DNA of 64,000 nt from CAZRSW01 sp964602845 (GTDB taxonomy: Bacteria > Chloroflexota > Dehalococcoidia > Lucifugimonadales > UBA826), in NCBI GenBank assembly GCA_964602845.1, contig CAZRSW010000002.1, positions 89,554 to 153,553 of the forward strand, written 5' to 3'. Numbering within the stretch: the first letter of the stretch is position 1; every line of letters begins with the position of its first letter. Positions 25,936-34,655 of this stretch are shown here, piece after piece. The position numbers were made by a program, and so were the translations under genes. Under the pieces are notes generated by a model, which saw nothing but the letters and a program-made list of their open reading frames with translations, made no database searches and was not told the DNA's origin.

Positions 25936-26913
25936 TTATTCTCTGTATAGATGGCAGACCGTACTGTGATCTTGACTTGGCCAGCTCAATATCGGCTCAA
26001 CAGAGTCACAATTATCCATGCGAGATGGACATCTTTCGTGAAAGTGACAACCTGATGGAGGATTTACAGGGGAAGGAACCTCACCCGTTAGTATAATTTC
26101 TTCTCGATCGTCATCAGGATGTGAGGGCAGAGCCGCAGACATGAGAGCCCTAGTGTATGGATGAAGAGGGTTGTCAAAAAGTTCGTCAGTGTTTGATTCT
26201 TCCACGATCCTACCTAAATACATCACCCCCACTCTGTCGCACATGTAGCGTACAGTTGCCAAATGGTGTGCAATTAGAAGATAAGTTAAACCGTGTTCTT
26301 TTTGAAGATCTTCTAAAAGGTTCATGATCTGCGCTCTAATTGACACGTCGAGGGCTGAGACTGGCTCATCTAGCACGATCAACTTGGGGTTGAGGGCTAG
26401 GGCTCTTGCAACTCCTATTCGCTGTCTTTGGCCACCTGAGAACTCATGGGGGTAGAGCTTTGACTGGTATGAGTCAAGTCCCACCTCCTCCAGTAAGCTT
26501 GAGACTTTATGTCGGATTTCCTTCCTTGTCATGGCAGTATTGATTTCCAGGGGTTCGCCAATGATGGATTCAACCCGCATCCTTGGGTTAAGAGAAGCCC
26601 ATGGATCTTGGAAAACAGCTTGCACAGATGATTTATAGACCCGTCTGCCTACTTTGCTAAAATTTGATGTCGCCTCACCCTCAAATAAGATCTCCCCATC
26701 AGTGGGCTGCTCAAGCATTAAGATCATTTTGGCAGTTGTTGATTTTCCGCAGCCAGATTCTCCCACTAACCCATAAGTAGTTCCAGCTTCAATATCTAGG
26801 TTAATACCATCAACGGCTTTGAGCCATTGGTTCGCTTTAAGGAATCGTCGACCGACCGGAAAATATTTCTTGATATTCCTTAACTGGAGAATGTTGTTAT
26901 CACGGGTTGACAT
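25936..26913 (-). CDS. ABC transporter ATP-binding protein, OppF/DppF type
   Basis: Cytoplasmic ATPase (325 aa) of an oligopeptide-type importer. It has Walker A GESGCGKST (about 53-61), a Q-loop in VFQDPWASLNP, the LSGGQ-type signature FSGGQRQRIGVARAL and Walker B LIVLDEPVSALD, with H-loop AHHL. The C-terminal oligo_HPY domain contains the Cys-rich CHFHERCPSRMDNC segment. It follows the OppD-type gene by 2 nt. No permease is adjacent; it could serve the importer at 0.2-3.8 kb. Confidence 0.92.
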   Translation of the reverse strand: MSTRDNNILQLRNIKKYFPVGRRFLKANQWLKAVDGINLDIEAGTTYGLVGESGCGKSTTAKMILMLEQPTDGEILFEGEATSNFSKVGRRVYKSSVQAVFQDPWASLNPRMRVESIIGEPLEINTAMTRKEIRHKVSSLLEEVGLDSYQSKLYPHEFSGGQRQRIGVARALALNPKLIVLDEPVSALDVSIRAQIMNLLEDLQKEHGLTYLLIAHHLATVRYMCDRVGVMYLGRIVEESNTDELFDNPLHPYTRALMSAALPSHPDDDREEIILTGEVPSPVNPPSGCHFHERCPSRMDNCDSVEPILSWPSQDHSTVCHLYRE

Positions 26914-26915
26914 GT

Positions 26916-27944
26916 TTAATAACCCTGCTTATTTGGTGAAGCGTAATTTGCCTTGATACCGTTTTCAGAAAGCCAACAGGCATATGAATGGCCATCGTCT
27001 AATTCGAAGTTGTCCGGATATGCCTGTCGACATTTGTCCATGACTTTAGGGCACCTGTCGGCAAAAGAACACTCGTTTTTAAGGTCCCATAGAGGTGGCG
27101 GGTTACCCGGAATTGAGTATAGCCTATCCACATTCTCCTCTAATTTTGGGACGGATTGGATTAGAGCTTGGGTATACGGGTGTTGCGGGTTATTGAAGAT
27201 TTGCCTGACGTCGCCCTGCTCAACAATTTTTCCAGCGTACATTACGGCGACCTTGTCGCACATTTTCGCCACTATTCCGAAATCATGTGTAATGAAAATA
27301 ATGGCGACTCCAGTCTCCTCCTGTAGTTCTCGTAGCAGGCGCAGGTATTGAGCCTGAATCGTCGCGTCTAATGAGGTTGTTGGTTCGTCGGCGATAAGAA
27401 CAACTGGGTTGCAAGATAGCCCGATTGCGCCAATCACCCTTTGCCTCATCCCACCGGACAACTGATGGGGGTAATCTTTCATCCTAACGTCAGGTGCAGG
27501 AATTCTCACTTTACGCAACATGTCAATGACGGATGTTTTAAGATCTTTGCCCCTCATTTTCTTGTGAATCTTTAGAGGCTCTGCAACCTGATTTTCAATG
27601 TTGAATACGGGATTTAAGGCGGTCATAGGGTCCTGAAGAACCATTGCTACCCGCCCTCCCCTGACCTGTTGCATATCTTGCTCGCTTAACTGAAGTATAT
27701 CTTCGCCCTCCAGGAGAATTTTACCTCCGACGATATGACCAGGAGGGGAAGGAACTAACCTCATTATCGAAAGGGATGTTACTGATTTACCTGATCCAGA
27801 TTCGCCAACAACGCCCAAAGTTTCACCTTTTTTGAGTTTGAAGCTGACCCCATCAACAGCCTTTACTACTCCCCATCGTGTCACAAAATGTGTTTTAAGA
27901 TCTTTTAATTCCAGAACGGTTTGACCCGATTCTTCGATAGTCAT
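26916..27944 (-). CDS. ABC transporter ATP-binding protein, OppD/DppD type
   Basis: Partner ATPase of the preceding gene (about 342 aa). Walker A is GESGSGKSV, the signature LSGGMRQRV and Walker B VLIADEPTTSLD, with the oligo_HPY C-terminal block CSFADRCPKVMDKC. I chose the ATG at 27944 because GAGG lies 8 nt upstream, while the ATG at 27962 has no ribosome-binding site. With the OppF-type gene it forms a two-gene unit. Confidence 0.92.
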   Translation of the reverse strand: MTIEESGQTVLELKDLKTHFVTRWGVVKAVDGVSFKLKKGETLGVVGESGSGKSVTSLSIMRLVPSPPGHIVGGKILLEGEDILQLSEQDMQQVRGGRVAMVLQDPMTALNPVFNIENQVAEPLKIHKKMRGKDLKTSVIDMLRKVRIPAPDVRMKDYPHQLSGGMRQRVIGAIGLSCNPVVLIADEPTTSLDATIQAQYLRLLRELQEETGVAIIFITHDFGIVAKMCDKVAVMYAGKIVEQGDVRQIFNNPQHPYTQALIQSVPKLEENVDRLYSIPGNPPPLWDLKNECSFADRCPKVMDKCRQAYPDNFELDDGHSYACWLSENGIKANYASPNKQGY

Positions 27945-28453
27945 GCGGATAACCTCATACATTTAGGTAGACCAGGTAGTTGTAGGTAATTATATGATGA
28001 GGAAGGTTTGCAAGTATAGTGCAGAGGGGTGCCCCTCAACAGATCCCCATAATCCTCCTTTTTAAAACCCCATTTATTTTAGGGGAAGCGTGATGGGCTA
28101 TTTAAGATGGTCAATGCGGGTGCGATTTACAGTCAAACAATCTCATCATTTGGACCGAATTTCCTGTGCTAGGAACTTATCTGTGTGAGAGCATAGTGAA
28201 GGGTAAAAAAGATGATACATTGGGAAGAACTGTGGTGGATTATCCCCACCTCAAAATAANNNNNNNNNNNNNNNNNNNNNNNNNNNNNNNNNNNNNNNNN
28301 NNNNNNNNNNNNNNNNNNNNNNNNNNNNNNNNNNNNNNNNNNNNNNNNNNNNNNNNNNNAAAAAAGATGATACATTGGGAAGAACTGTGGTGGATTATCC
28401 CCACCTCAAAATAAAATAATAATAGGTGAGACTGAAAAGTAAAGGAAATTATA
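27945..28453. other. Intergenic region containing a false scaffold gap
   Basis: Non-coding stretch between the ABC ATPases and the MDR dehydrogenase. Bases 28205-28259 recur exactly at 28360-28414 (55 bp) around 100 N at 28260-28359, the same signature as the gap after the htrA-type gene, so the real region is about 155 bp shorter. The duplicated piece contains a small imperfect hairpin GGTGG/CCACC. No gene seen. Confidence 0.85.
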
Positions 28454-29515
28454 ATGAAAGCCATGGTATATAGAGGCAATAGAAAATTGGACTTAGAGGA
28501 AGTTCCTGATCCTGTTGCTGGATATGGAGAAGTAGTAATCAAAGTGGATTATTGTGGTATCTGCGCCACTGATATTGAAGAGTACATCTATGGGCCCAAT
28601 TTTATAGATGCCCATAAGCCGAATATGGTCACGGGAGAGAAGATGCCTTTCATAACGGGGCATGAAATTACAGGAACGGTTTCAGAAGTTGGTGCCGAAA
28701 CAAAAAAAGATTTATTGGGGAAAAGGGTAGTTCTCGATGGCATCTTATCTTGCAAAAAATGCTCGCGCTGCGATGCTGGCGATACATCTCAATGTTTATT
28801 GGGTATGGCGGCAGTGGGATTTGCCTGTGATGGGGGATTGGCTGAATATATGAAATGGCCTTCAGACCAGGTAATCGTTTTGCCGGATAACGTAACATCT
28901 GTAGAGGCGGCCCTTGTTGAACCGGCTTCGGTGGCGATGCATGCAGTTGATAAAGCTAACATCATACGGGGTCATAAGGTTGTAATTATAGGAGCCGGCA
29001 CAGTTGGATTGTTGAGTTTACAGTTGGCGAAAAATATTGGTGCTTATGTCTCTGTTATTGACGTCAGGGAAGTCAGCCTTTCGAAGGCTATAGAGTTGGG
29101 CGCAGATAAGGTTATCAATGCCAGTATGGAAAATGTCACAGAGTTCTCGAGAAATGTCTCGGCTCATGAGCGCCCCGATGTGGTAATTGATGCCGCAGGA
29201 GGACGTGATACGGTTGATACAGCAATTGACCTTGTTCGAAATGGAGGGCGGGTGGTTTTAGTAGCAATATACTCAGCCAACAATATTGTTGATTTTAATA
29301 AATTGGTTGGAACCGAGAAAGAGGTTGTTGGCTCCCTAGCATATGTCAGGAGAGATGTTGAAAGGGTAGTGAACTTACTCACTGAAGGTAAACTTCACAC
29401 TAAACCTCTTGTATCTGAGGTAATTAGCCTCGATGAGGTGAAGAGCAAGGGCTTTGAACGAATGATGTCTCCTGACAAGGATATCTTCAGGATACTAGTT
29501 AAACCAAGCCGTTGA
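28454..29515 (+). CDS. Zinc-dependent MDR dehydrogenase (threonine/sorbitol dehydrogenase-like)
   Basis: NAD(P)-dependent polyol/alcohol dehydrogenase of 353 aa. Catalytic zinc ligands are Cys in DYCGICATD (about 34-42) and His-Glu in GHEITG (about 69-74). The structural zinc lobe is complete (CKKCSRCDAGDTSQC, about 97-111). The Rossmann motif is VVIIGAGTVGLLSLQLAKNIGA. The intact structural zinc site fits the sorbitol/threonine dehydrogenase subgroup. AAAGGAAA precedes the ATG. It stands alone. Confidence 0.9.
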   Translation: MKAMVYRGNRKLDLEEVPDPVAGYGEVVIKVDYCGICATDIEEYIYGPNFIDAHKPNMVTGEKMPFITGHEITGTVSEVGAETKKDLLGKRVVLDGILSCKKCSRCDAGDTSQCLLGMAAVGFACDGGLAEYMKWPSDQVIVLPDNVTSVEAALVEPASVAMHAVDKANIIRGHKVVIIGAGTVGLLSLQLAKNIGAYVSVIDVREVSLSKAIELGADKVINASMENVTEFSRNVSAHERPDVVIDAAGGRDTVDTAIDLVRNGGRVVLVAIYSANNIVDFNKLVGTEKEVVGSLAYVRRDVERVVNLLTEGKLHTKPLVSEVISLDEVKSKGFERMMSPDKDIFRILVKPSR

Positions 29516-29880
29516 ATAACTAAGGATGTTTGCTGTCCCATCTTGATCCAGTTACGACTCAAGGTTGCCACTTTACCTCTCTTTATTGAAGATTTAGATA
29601 CTATTTGCATGAAATATGTGTTTGCAAAATCTTTTAGGTGGGTTAGAATGTCCACTCGTGCTTGAATAAGTTATCAGAATTATCCTGGTTTAGGGTGCGC
29701 TTTAGATATCTTTTTGATCGCGAAAGTTGGGATTTATGGAGAGGAATATTGTTGGGTTGCCCGATGGGATTTTTAGTGCGAAAAGTAATTAGTTAATTCC
29801 GCAATAGATGATTTGGTGAAGTTGATAATTGTGGATATGTTAGGGCTCGAGGGGGCCCATTATTTTTAGGAGTTTATTTG
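29516..29880. other. Intergenic region upstream of the second zinc ribbon
   Basis: About 365 bp with no credible gene and no clear terminator after the dehydrogenase. A GC-rich block (GGGCTCGAGGGGGCCC, about 29842-29857) lies just before the ribosome-binding site of the zinc-ribbon gene. Confidence 0.4.
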
Positions 29881-30087
29881 ATGGTTTTTTATAAGTCTTG
29901 CCCGAAATGTCGAGGAGATATGGATCAGAGACAGGATCTGTATGGAGACTTCAGGGAATGTTTACAATGCGGTTATACGCAGGAGGTAGGTCGGCACCCA
30001 GAGGGCACACTGGTTGAGGGCGGAAATCACCACGCGGAGTCAGGAACCTCAAGTGATACGGATGTGCCTAAGGTCGTGGGGTTATAG
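29881..30087 (+). CDS. Small zinc-ribbon protein (paralogue of the one at 21.7 kb)
   Basis: A 68-aa protein with zinc ribbon CPKC ... CLQC, 16 residues apart, an internal DLYG element, and a polar, histidine- and acid-containing tail. AGGAG lies 8 nt upstream of the ATG, which fixes the start over the TTG three bases earlier. Function is unknown. It lies upstream of Fe-S genes but with its own spacing of 160 nt. Confidence 0.7.
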   Translation: MVFYKSCPKCRGDMDQRQDLYGDFRECLQCGYTQEVGRHPEGTLVEGGNHHAESGTSSDTDVPKVVGL

Positions 30088-30251
30088 GGTGATCCTACGG
30101 CTGTAATGGCCTTTGCAAATACGATATATCTGTTGTTTCCTTGATGCCTGAGTCCTCAGCGGACTGATTGACGTATTGACTGTACCTATATAGAATTTCA
30201 AGTGGTCTGTACCCTGTTATTAAACCCATGAACTTTCGTGAGGAACTAGAG

Positions 30252-30608
30252 ATGACAACGAAGAGTACTCCAAGCCCTCTCACTATTACCATCAGTGAGG
30301 ATGCGGCTCTCCATGTAAAAGAATTTGCCTCAGCGGAAGGTAAACCTAATTCTAATCTTCGGGTTGGGGTAAAGGGTGGGGGTTGTTCGGGTCTTACTTA
30401 TGTTCTAGAAATTGTTGACGAAGAACCTAAGGAAAATGACAAGGTCGTTGAAGGGAATGGAGTGAGGTTGTTTGTGGATAAAAAGCAATATGTATTCCTT
30501 GCGGGAACGGTACTGGAATACTCAGGAGGGTTGAACGGTAAGGGATTTGTTTTCAACAATCCCAATGCCAAGACAACCTGCGGCTGCGGCACCTCATTCA
30601 GCGTGTGA
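30252..30608 (+). CDS. Iron-sulfur cluster carrier, HesB/IscA/ErpA type
   Basis: A-type Fe-S carrier of 118 aa that delivers clusters to apo-enzymes. The three conserved cysteines are in GGGCSGLTY (about residue 43) and the C-terminal CGCGTSFSV motif. The ATG at 30252 has GAGGAA 6 nt upstream and is preferred over the ATG at 30228. It is followed 29 nt later by a YgfZ-type gene, a functional pairing since YgfZ supports some Fe-S enzymes. Confidence 0.92.
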   Translation: MTTKSTPSPLTITISEDAALHVKEFASAEGKPNSNLRVGVKGGGCSGLTYVLEIVDEEPKENDKVVEGNGVRLFVDKKQYVFLAGTVLEYSGGLNGKGFVFNNPNAKTTCGCGTSFSV

Positions 30609-30637
30609 CGCGATAATGTAAGGTATGGCTTGCGTTG

Positions 30638-31570
30638 ATGAATTGTGGACCTGAAAATCTAACAGAGGGTGACGTTTCGCCTCGCCTCTTTGATATGTCT
30701 GAATATCTAGGACGCATACACATTTCCGGTTTGGATACTATAGATTTGCTTGATCGTCTATCAACTAACAAGATGACACAGCTGGTTAAGGAAGGTGACG
30801 GGGTCGTCACAGTAGTTACAACTAATAAAGGACGCATTCTAGATGTAGTTTCGGTAAATAAAATTGAAGATGGTTTCTTAGTTGTCACCAGTGGTGAAGC
30901 AACCTCAAAAATATGTGAATGGATAGACTTCTATACTTTTATGGAAGACGTCAGTCTAAGAAATGTTTCGGACAAAATGGGACATGTTAGGCTCATTGGT
31001 GCTGAATCTTTATCCGGAGTTATAGATTCCGAATACCCAGTAAGAACGCACCATTCCAGTAAAGCTTTGGTCCTTGGTATGCCATGTTTGGTTATCCGCA
31101 CTAAAATGGACTATGTTCCCTGCTTAGACATCATCTCATTGTCTGGTTCGTCTGAACCTTTACTGGATTATTTGAGTAAAGAATACCAGCTCATAGACTC
31201 TGATGAGTTTGAAGACTTAAGGATCCTATTAGGGTTGCCCAAATTTGGTAAAGAATTAACGGAATCCTATAATCCTCTAGAAATAGGATTGGATTCCCAT
31301 ATAAGCTTTAACAAAGGTTGCTATATTGGACAAGAGGTTGTTGCCAGATTGAATACTTATGACAAGGTGCAACGCAAACTTGTGGCGCTTTCATGGGTAG
31401 GGGAATTGCCGAGGAGCGAAATCACCAAGGATGGCAAGCAAGTAGGCGTGGTTACTTCGAGGGGGGAGGGCATTGGGGTAGGACTGGTGCGAAAGACCCA
31501 TGCTGAAATAGGAGAAAATTTGTTGTGTGGAAGCGTTCCTTTGACAATCAAGGCATTATTATCAGGATAG
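30638..31570 (+). CDS. ygfZ: YgfZ/GcvT-type folate-binding protein
   Basis: Tetrahydrofolate-dependent protein of about 310 aa that supports Fe-S cluster enzyme maturation. The YgfZ signature KGCYIGQEVVARL, with its functional cysteine, is at about 224-236; the N-terminal GcvT-like fold starts with LGRIHISGLDTIDLLDRLSTN. It lacks the C-terminal features of a true aminomethyltransferase, and no other glycine-cleavage genes are near. The ATG immediately follows a TTG in frame; no strong ribosome-binding site separates the two. Confidence 0.85.
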   Translation: MNCGPENLTEGDVSPRLFDMSEYLGRIHISGLDTIDLLDRLSTNKMTQLVKEGDGVVTVVTTNKGRILDVVSVNKIEDGFLVVTSGEATSKICEWIDFYTFMEDVSLRNVSDKMGHVRLIGAESLSGVIDSEYPVRTHHSSKALVLGMPCLVIRTKMDYVPCLDIISLSGSSEPLLDYLSKEYQLIDSDEFEDLRILLGLPKFGKELTESYNPLEIGLDSHISFNKGCYIGQEVVARLNTYDKVQRKLVALSWVGELPRSEITKDGKQVGVVTSRGEGIGVGLVRKTHAEIGENLLCGSVPLTIKALLSG

Positions 31571-31638
31571 CTATCGATACATGTAAGTCTAAGTGGCCTA
31601 GCGTCAAATTCGAATAACTTGTCCGCAGATTTATTTAA

Positions 31639-32412
31639 TTAGACTGAATATTCTCCATATTTGTTTGCCATAAGAGTGACCCCGCCGTCGACGGTTAATA
31701 CCTGTCCCCGGATCATAATCGCGTCTTTCGAACACAGGAAAAGGGTCGCTTTCGCAAGATCTTCGATTGTGACCATTCGCCCGGCCAAGGTCTGTTGGCC
31801 TGAGCTTACCATGTTGTCTCTATTGGGGAATGTGTCTAATGCGTCGGTCATCACGTAACCCCCTGACACGGTATTCACATTGATATTTTTGCCTGATAGT
31901 TCGACTGCTAAATAACGAGTGAGGGATTCTAAGGCGGCTTTTGAGGCTCCGACAGAAAGGTAGTATGGGAGTACGGTGCGGGATCCTTCGGAGGAAATGT
32001 TAACTATACTTCCACCGTTAACCATTAACTTCGATGCTTCTATTGAGCAAATCCATGGTGCCCGGGCATTAATGTTCATTGCCCAGTCCCAGTGCTTAGG
32101 CTCGAGGCGCTCAGCTTCCCGTTGAACTCCTGAGGCCGCATTGTTGATTAGAATGTCGAGATGACCGTATTTAGCCTTTATCTCCTCAAACATCCACGAT
32201 ATCTTGTCGACCTCTCCTAAATGAGCTTTAATCGTGGAACAGGAAACACCTAAATCTTCAATGGCCTTCTGGGTTTCTAGGGCAGATCTGCGGTTTCGTA
32301 GATAGTTGATGATGATGTTTGCTCCATTCCTAGCAAACTCTATCGCGATCCCTTTCCCAATGCCCCTCGAGCCACCTGTTATCAAAACCAGTTTATCTGT
32401 GAATTCGCTCAT
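31639..32412 (-). CDS. SDR oxidoreductase, FabL/enoyl-ACP reductase III-like
   Basis: Short-chain dehydrogenase of about 257 aa. The cofactor motif is TGGSRGIGKGIA, the NNAASG motif replaces NNAG, and the catalytic Tyr-Lys pair lies in YYLSVGASKAAL. The C-terminus ends VLTVDGGVTLMANKYG. Position as the last gene of a plsX-fabG operon and similarity to FabL-type SDRs suggest an enoyl-ACP reductase, but a second ketoreductase is possible. The ATG at 32412 directly precedes the conserved fold; the upstream ATG would overlap fabG. Confidence 0.75.
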   Translation of the reverse strand: MSEFTDKLVLITGGSRGIGKGIAIEFARNGANIIINYLRNRRSALETQKAIEDLGVSCSTIKAHLGEVDKISWMFEEIKAKYGHLDILINNAASGVQREAERLEPKHWDWAMNINARAPWICSIEASKLMVNGGSIVNISSEGSRTVLPYYLSVGASKAALESLTRYLAVELSGKNINVNTVSGGYVMTDALDTFPNRDNMVSSGQQTLAGRMVTIEDLAKATLFLCSKDAIMIRGQVLTVDGGVTLMANKYGEYSV

Positions 32413-32434
32413 AAGTTTAGTTGCCTGTCTAGAA

Positions 32435-33187
32435 TTATATGGCCATCCCACCATCTATGCTGATAGCTTGTCCAGTTATGTATTTCGCCTTATCACTTGC
32501 AAGAAACGCGACCATATGGGCGATATCTTCAACTTCGCCGAATCTAGACATGGGTATCCAGGTCATTATGGTTTCTTTCTGTTTATCGGTGAGGCTGTCA
32601 ACCGTTTCGGTATTTATATATCCTGGGGTTATTGTATTTACAGTAATGTTGCGGGTGGCGACTTCTTTCGCTAAAGAATAAGTAAATCCCATGATTGCTG
32701 CTTTCGATGCTGAATAGTTTGCTTGCCCGATGTTTCCTCTTATCCCAACGACCGATCCGATATTAATGATTCTCCCCCACCGTGACCGAATCATATTTCT
32801 AATAACTGCCTTGCTACAGTAGAAGGTTCCGTTGAGATTTGTGTCAATGACCCTTTCCCATGATTCCGTTGACATCCTCACTAGTAGATCGTCGTCTATT
32901 ATTCCTGCATTGTTGACAAGGATGTCTATTTGACCAAAGCGGTTGATGACGGCATCAACCATACCGGAGACTTCATCAAGTTTTCCAACATCGGCCTTGA
33001 TAGCGAAGGTGTCGACCCCGGTTTTCCTTAATAATTCGACGGTCTCTTCTGCGGATTCTGGTGAAGAATAGTAATTTACGGCAACAGAGACTCCCATCTC
33101 CGCGAGCCGCAAAGCTGACGCCCTTCCTATTCCTTTGGAAGCGCCGGTTACGAGTGCGAACTTCCCTGAAAGTTCAGATTTATTCAC
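32435..33187 (-). CDS. fabG: 3-oxoacyl-ACP reductase FabG
   Basis: NADPH-dependent ketoreductase of fatty acid elongation, 250 aa. It has TGASKGIGRASA (cofactor), NNAG, the catalytic Ser in NIGSVVGIRGNIGQANYSASK and Tyr-x3-Lys in YSASK. It ends ITGQAISIDGGMAI, the standard FabG C-terminus. I set the start at the GTG (33187) with GGAG 6 nt upstream. This GTG overlaps the plsX stop as GTGA, so the two genes are translationally coupled; a longer reading would run into plsX. Confidence 0.93.
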   Translation of the reverse strand: MNKSELSGKFALVTGASKGIGRASALRLAEMGVSVAVNYYSSPESAEETVELLRKTGVDTFAIKADVGKLDEVSGMVDAVINRFGQIDILVNNAGIIDDDLLVRMSTESWERVIDTNLNGTFYCSKAVIRNMIRSRWGRIINIGSVVGIRGNIGQANYSASKAAIMGFTYSLAKEVATRNITVNTITPGYINTETVDSLTDKQKETIMTWIPMSRFGEVEDIAHMVAFLASDKAKYITGQAISIDGGMAI

Positions 33188-34206
33188 GATAACTCCTGCG
33201 AGGCTATCTCCATTACGCGGGGCACCTCTAGATTCATTTCTTGGATCAGCTTGGTTTCTACACACATCTTGGCCATCTCGATTGCCCTTTCTATCGTGCC
33301 TGAGTTAGCGCTCCCGTGTCCTATTATGCTAACACCATTTACGCCAAACACTGGACCTCCCCCGCGACTGTCGACCACATTATTTCTACGATGGAGTTCC
33401 CGTAACATATCTTCTAAGTCAGGTAGTGGCACTTTGTTTTCTAGAGTTTGTTGTAAATGTTGATACATGGCTCCTCCGAGCCCTTCAATCAATTTCAGAA
33501 GTATATTACCGACAAAGCCATCACAAACCACTACATCAGCTGCACCAGTTGTAAGATCATTCCCTTCAACATTTCCTATGAAGTTTAATCCACTGCAACT
33601 AAAAAGGTCCGTAGCCTCCTTGACTTGTTTGTTGCCTTTTCCGCTCTCGCTGCCGACGCTTAGGAGTGCAATTCTAGGCGATTCAACCTTTAACACTTGT
33701 TTGCAGAATACAGATCCAAGTACTCCAAATCCTAGGAGTTGGCTTGGCCGGCAGTCCAAGTTGGCGCCGAGGTCTAGGATAACTTGATTTGGAGCCGCTC
33801 CTATTATGGGTCCTCCAATGGAAGGCCTTTCTATACCATTGATCGTGCCTAGGATCACTGCAGCAGATGCCATTGTTGCTCCAGTTGAGCCCATAGAGAC
33901 TATAGCGTCTGCCAGGCCTTTTTCCACCAACCCCGTAGCTACAGCGATGGAGGAGGTAGGCTTTTGCCTGAGCGCTAGAGCTGGGGGTTCTCCGTCCTCA
34001 ATTTTCCCTTCGGAAGGGATAATACGTATAGGAAGATCGTTTGCACTATGCATGGATAACTCTGACCGAATTTTCTTTTCATCTCCAACTAAAAGGACTG
34101 TTGCTATGCCTTTTTGCGCAGCTGCAACCGCTCCTGAGACAGGTACGGAGGGGGCATTATCACCGCCCATGGCGTCTAGGGCCACCCGAAACATTTGAGT
34201 GTTCAA
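33184..34206 (-). CDS. plsX: Phosphate acyltransferase PlsX
   Basis: Makes acyl-phosphate from acyl-ACP, the first step of phospholipid synthesis by the PlsX/PlsY route. About 340 aa. Family blocks are VALDAMGGDNAPS at the N-terminus, VSMGSTGATMASA, GRPS-type LDLGANLDCRPSQL, CDGFVGNILLKLIEG and the C-terminal HGSANSGTIERAI. A TTG at 34206 with AAGGAG 6 nt upstream is the most likely start. It is 18 nt after the MaoC-like gene and overlaps fabG by 4 nt. No rpmF is adjacent. Confidence 0.95.
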   Translation of the reverse strand: MNTQMFRVALDAMGGDNAPSVPVSGAVAAAQKGIATVLLVGDEKKIRSELSMHSANDLPIRIIPSEGKIEDGEPPALALRQKPTSSIAVATGLVEKGLADAIVSMGSTGATMASAAVILGTINGIERPSIGGPIIGAAPNQVILDLGANLDCRPSQLLGFGVLGSVFCKQVLKVESPRIALLSVGSESGKGNKQVKEATDLFSCSGLNFIGNVEGNDLTTGAADVVVCDGFVGNILLKLIEGLGGAMYQHLQQTLENKVPLPDLEDMLRELHRRNNVVDSRGGGPVFGVNGVSIIGHGSANSGTIERAIEMAKMCVETKLIQEMNLEVPRVMEIASQELS

Positions 34207-34224
34207 TACGGTCTCCTTCAAATT

Positions 34225-34626
34225 TTATGAATTATTGTTTGGCACGGTGACTGACGTATTTCCTGAAATGACCGTTTCCCCGTCTTGGTTAACTATCTCG
34301 ACAGAGCATTGGAATTTACGATCATTCTCGAGTTCAGTTATCTTATCTACTGTCCCAGTCGTAGTAATTATATCTCCAGGATAAACGGGCAATCTGAATC
34401 GTATCTTCATTGTGCCCGATTCTCGCCATGGTGAACCAAATGATAAAGTCATCATCTCCGATATAGTGGCTGCTATCATCATTCCGTGAGCTATGTTATC
34501 TCCAAACGGTGAATCCTTACCGAAATTCTCGTCGACGTGTATTGGATTAAAGTCTCCAGAGGCTTTTGCGTAGAGGCCAATATGCTTCCTGTCAACGGTT
34601 TTTATTACTTGCGTTAATTCTTCCAT
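34225..34626 (-). CDS. MaoC-like hydratase/dehydratase
   Basis: Hotdog-fold (R)-specific hydratase of 133 aa. The hydratase 2 motif is DFNPIHVDENFGKDSPFG (about 29-46), with the catalytic Asp/His pair and the IAHGMM follow-up. In the plsX-fabG operon it probably dehydrates 3-hydroxyacyl-ACP, taking the place of FabZ. It works most plausibly with the partner gene 29 nt upstream, as in two-subunit HadAB-type dehydratases. Confidence 0.85.
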   Translation of the reverse strand: MEELTQVIKTVDRKHIGLYAKASGDFNPIHVDENFGKDSPFGDNIAHGMMIAATISEMMTLSFGSPWRESGTMKIRFRLPVYPGDIITTTGTVDKITELENDRKFQCSVEIVNQDGETVISGNTSVTVPNNNS

Positions 34627-34655
34627 GGGTTGAAAATCAAAAAGCTACAGATAAT

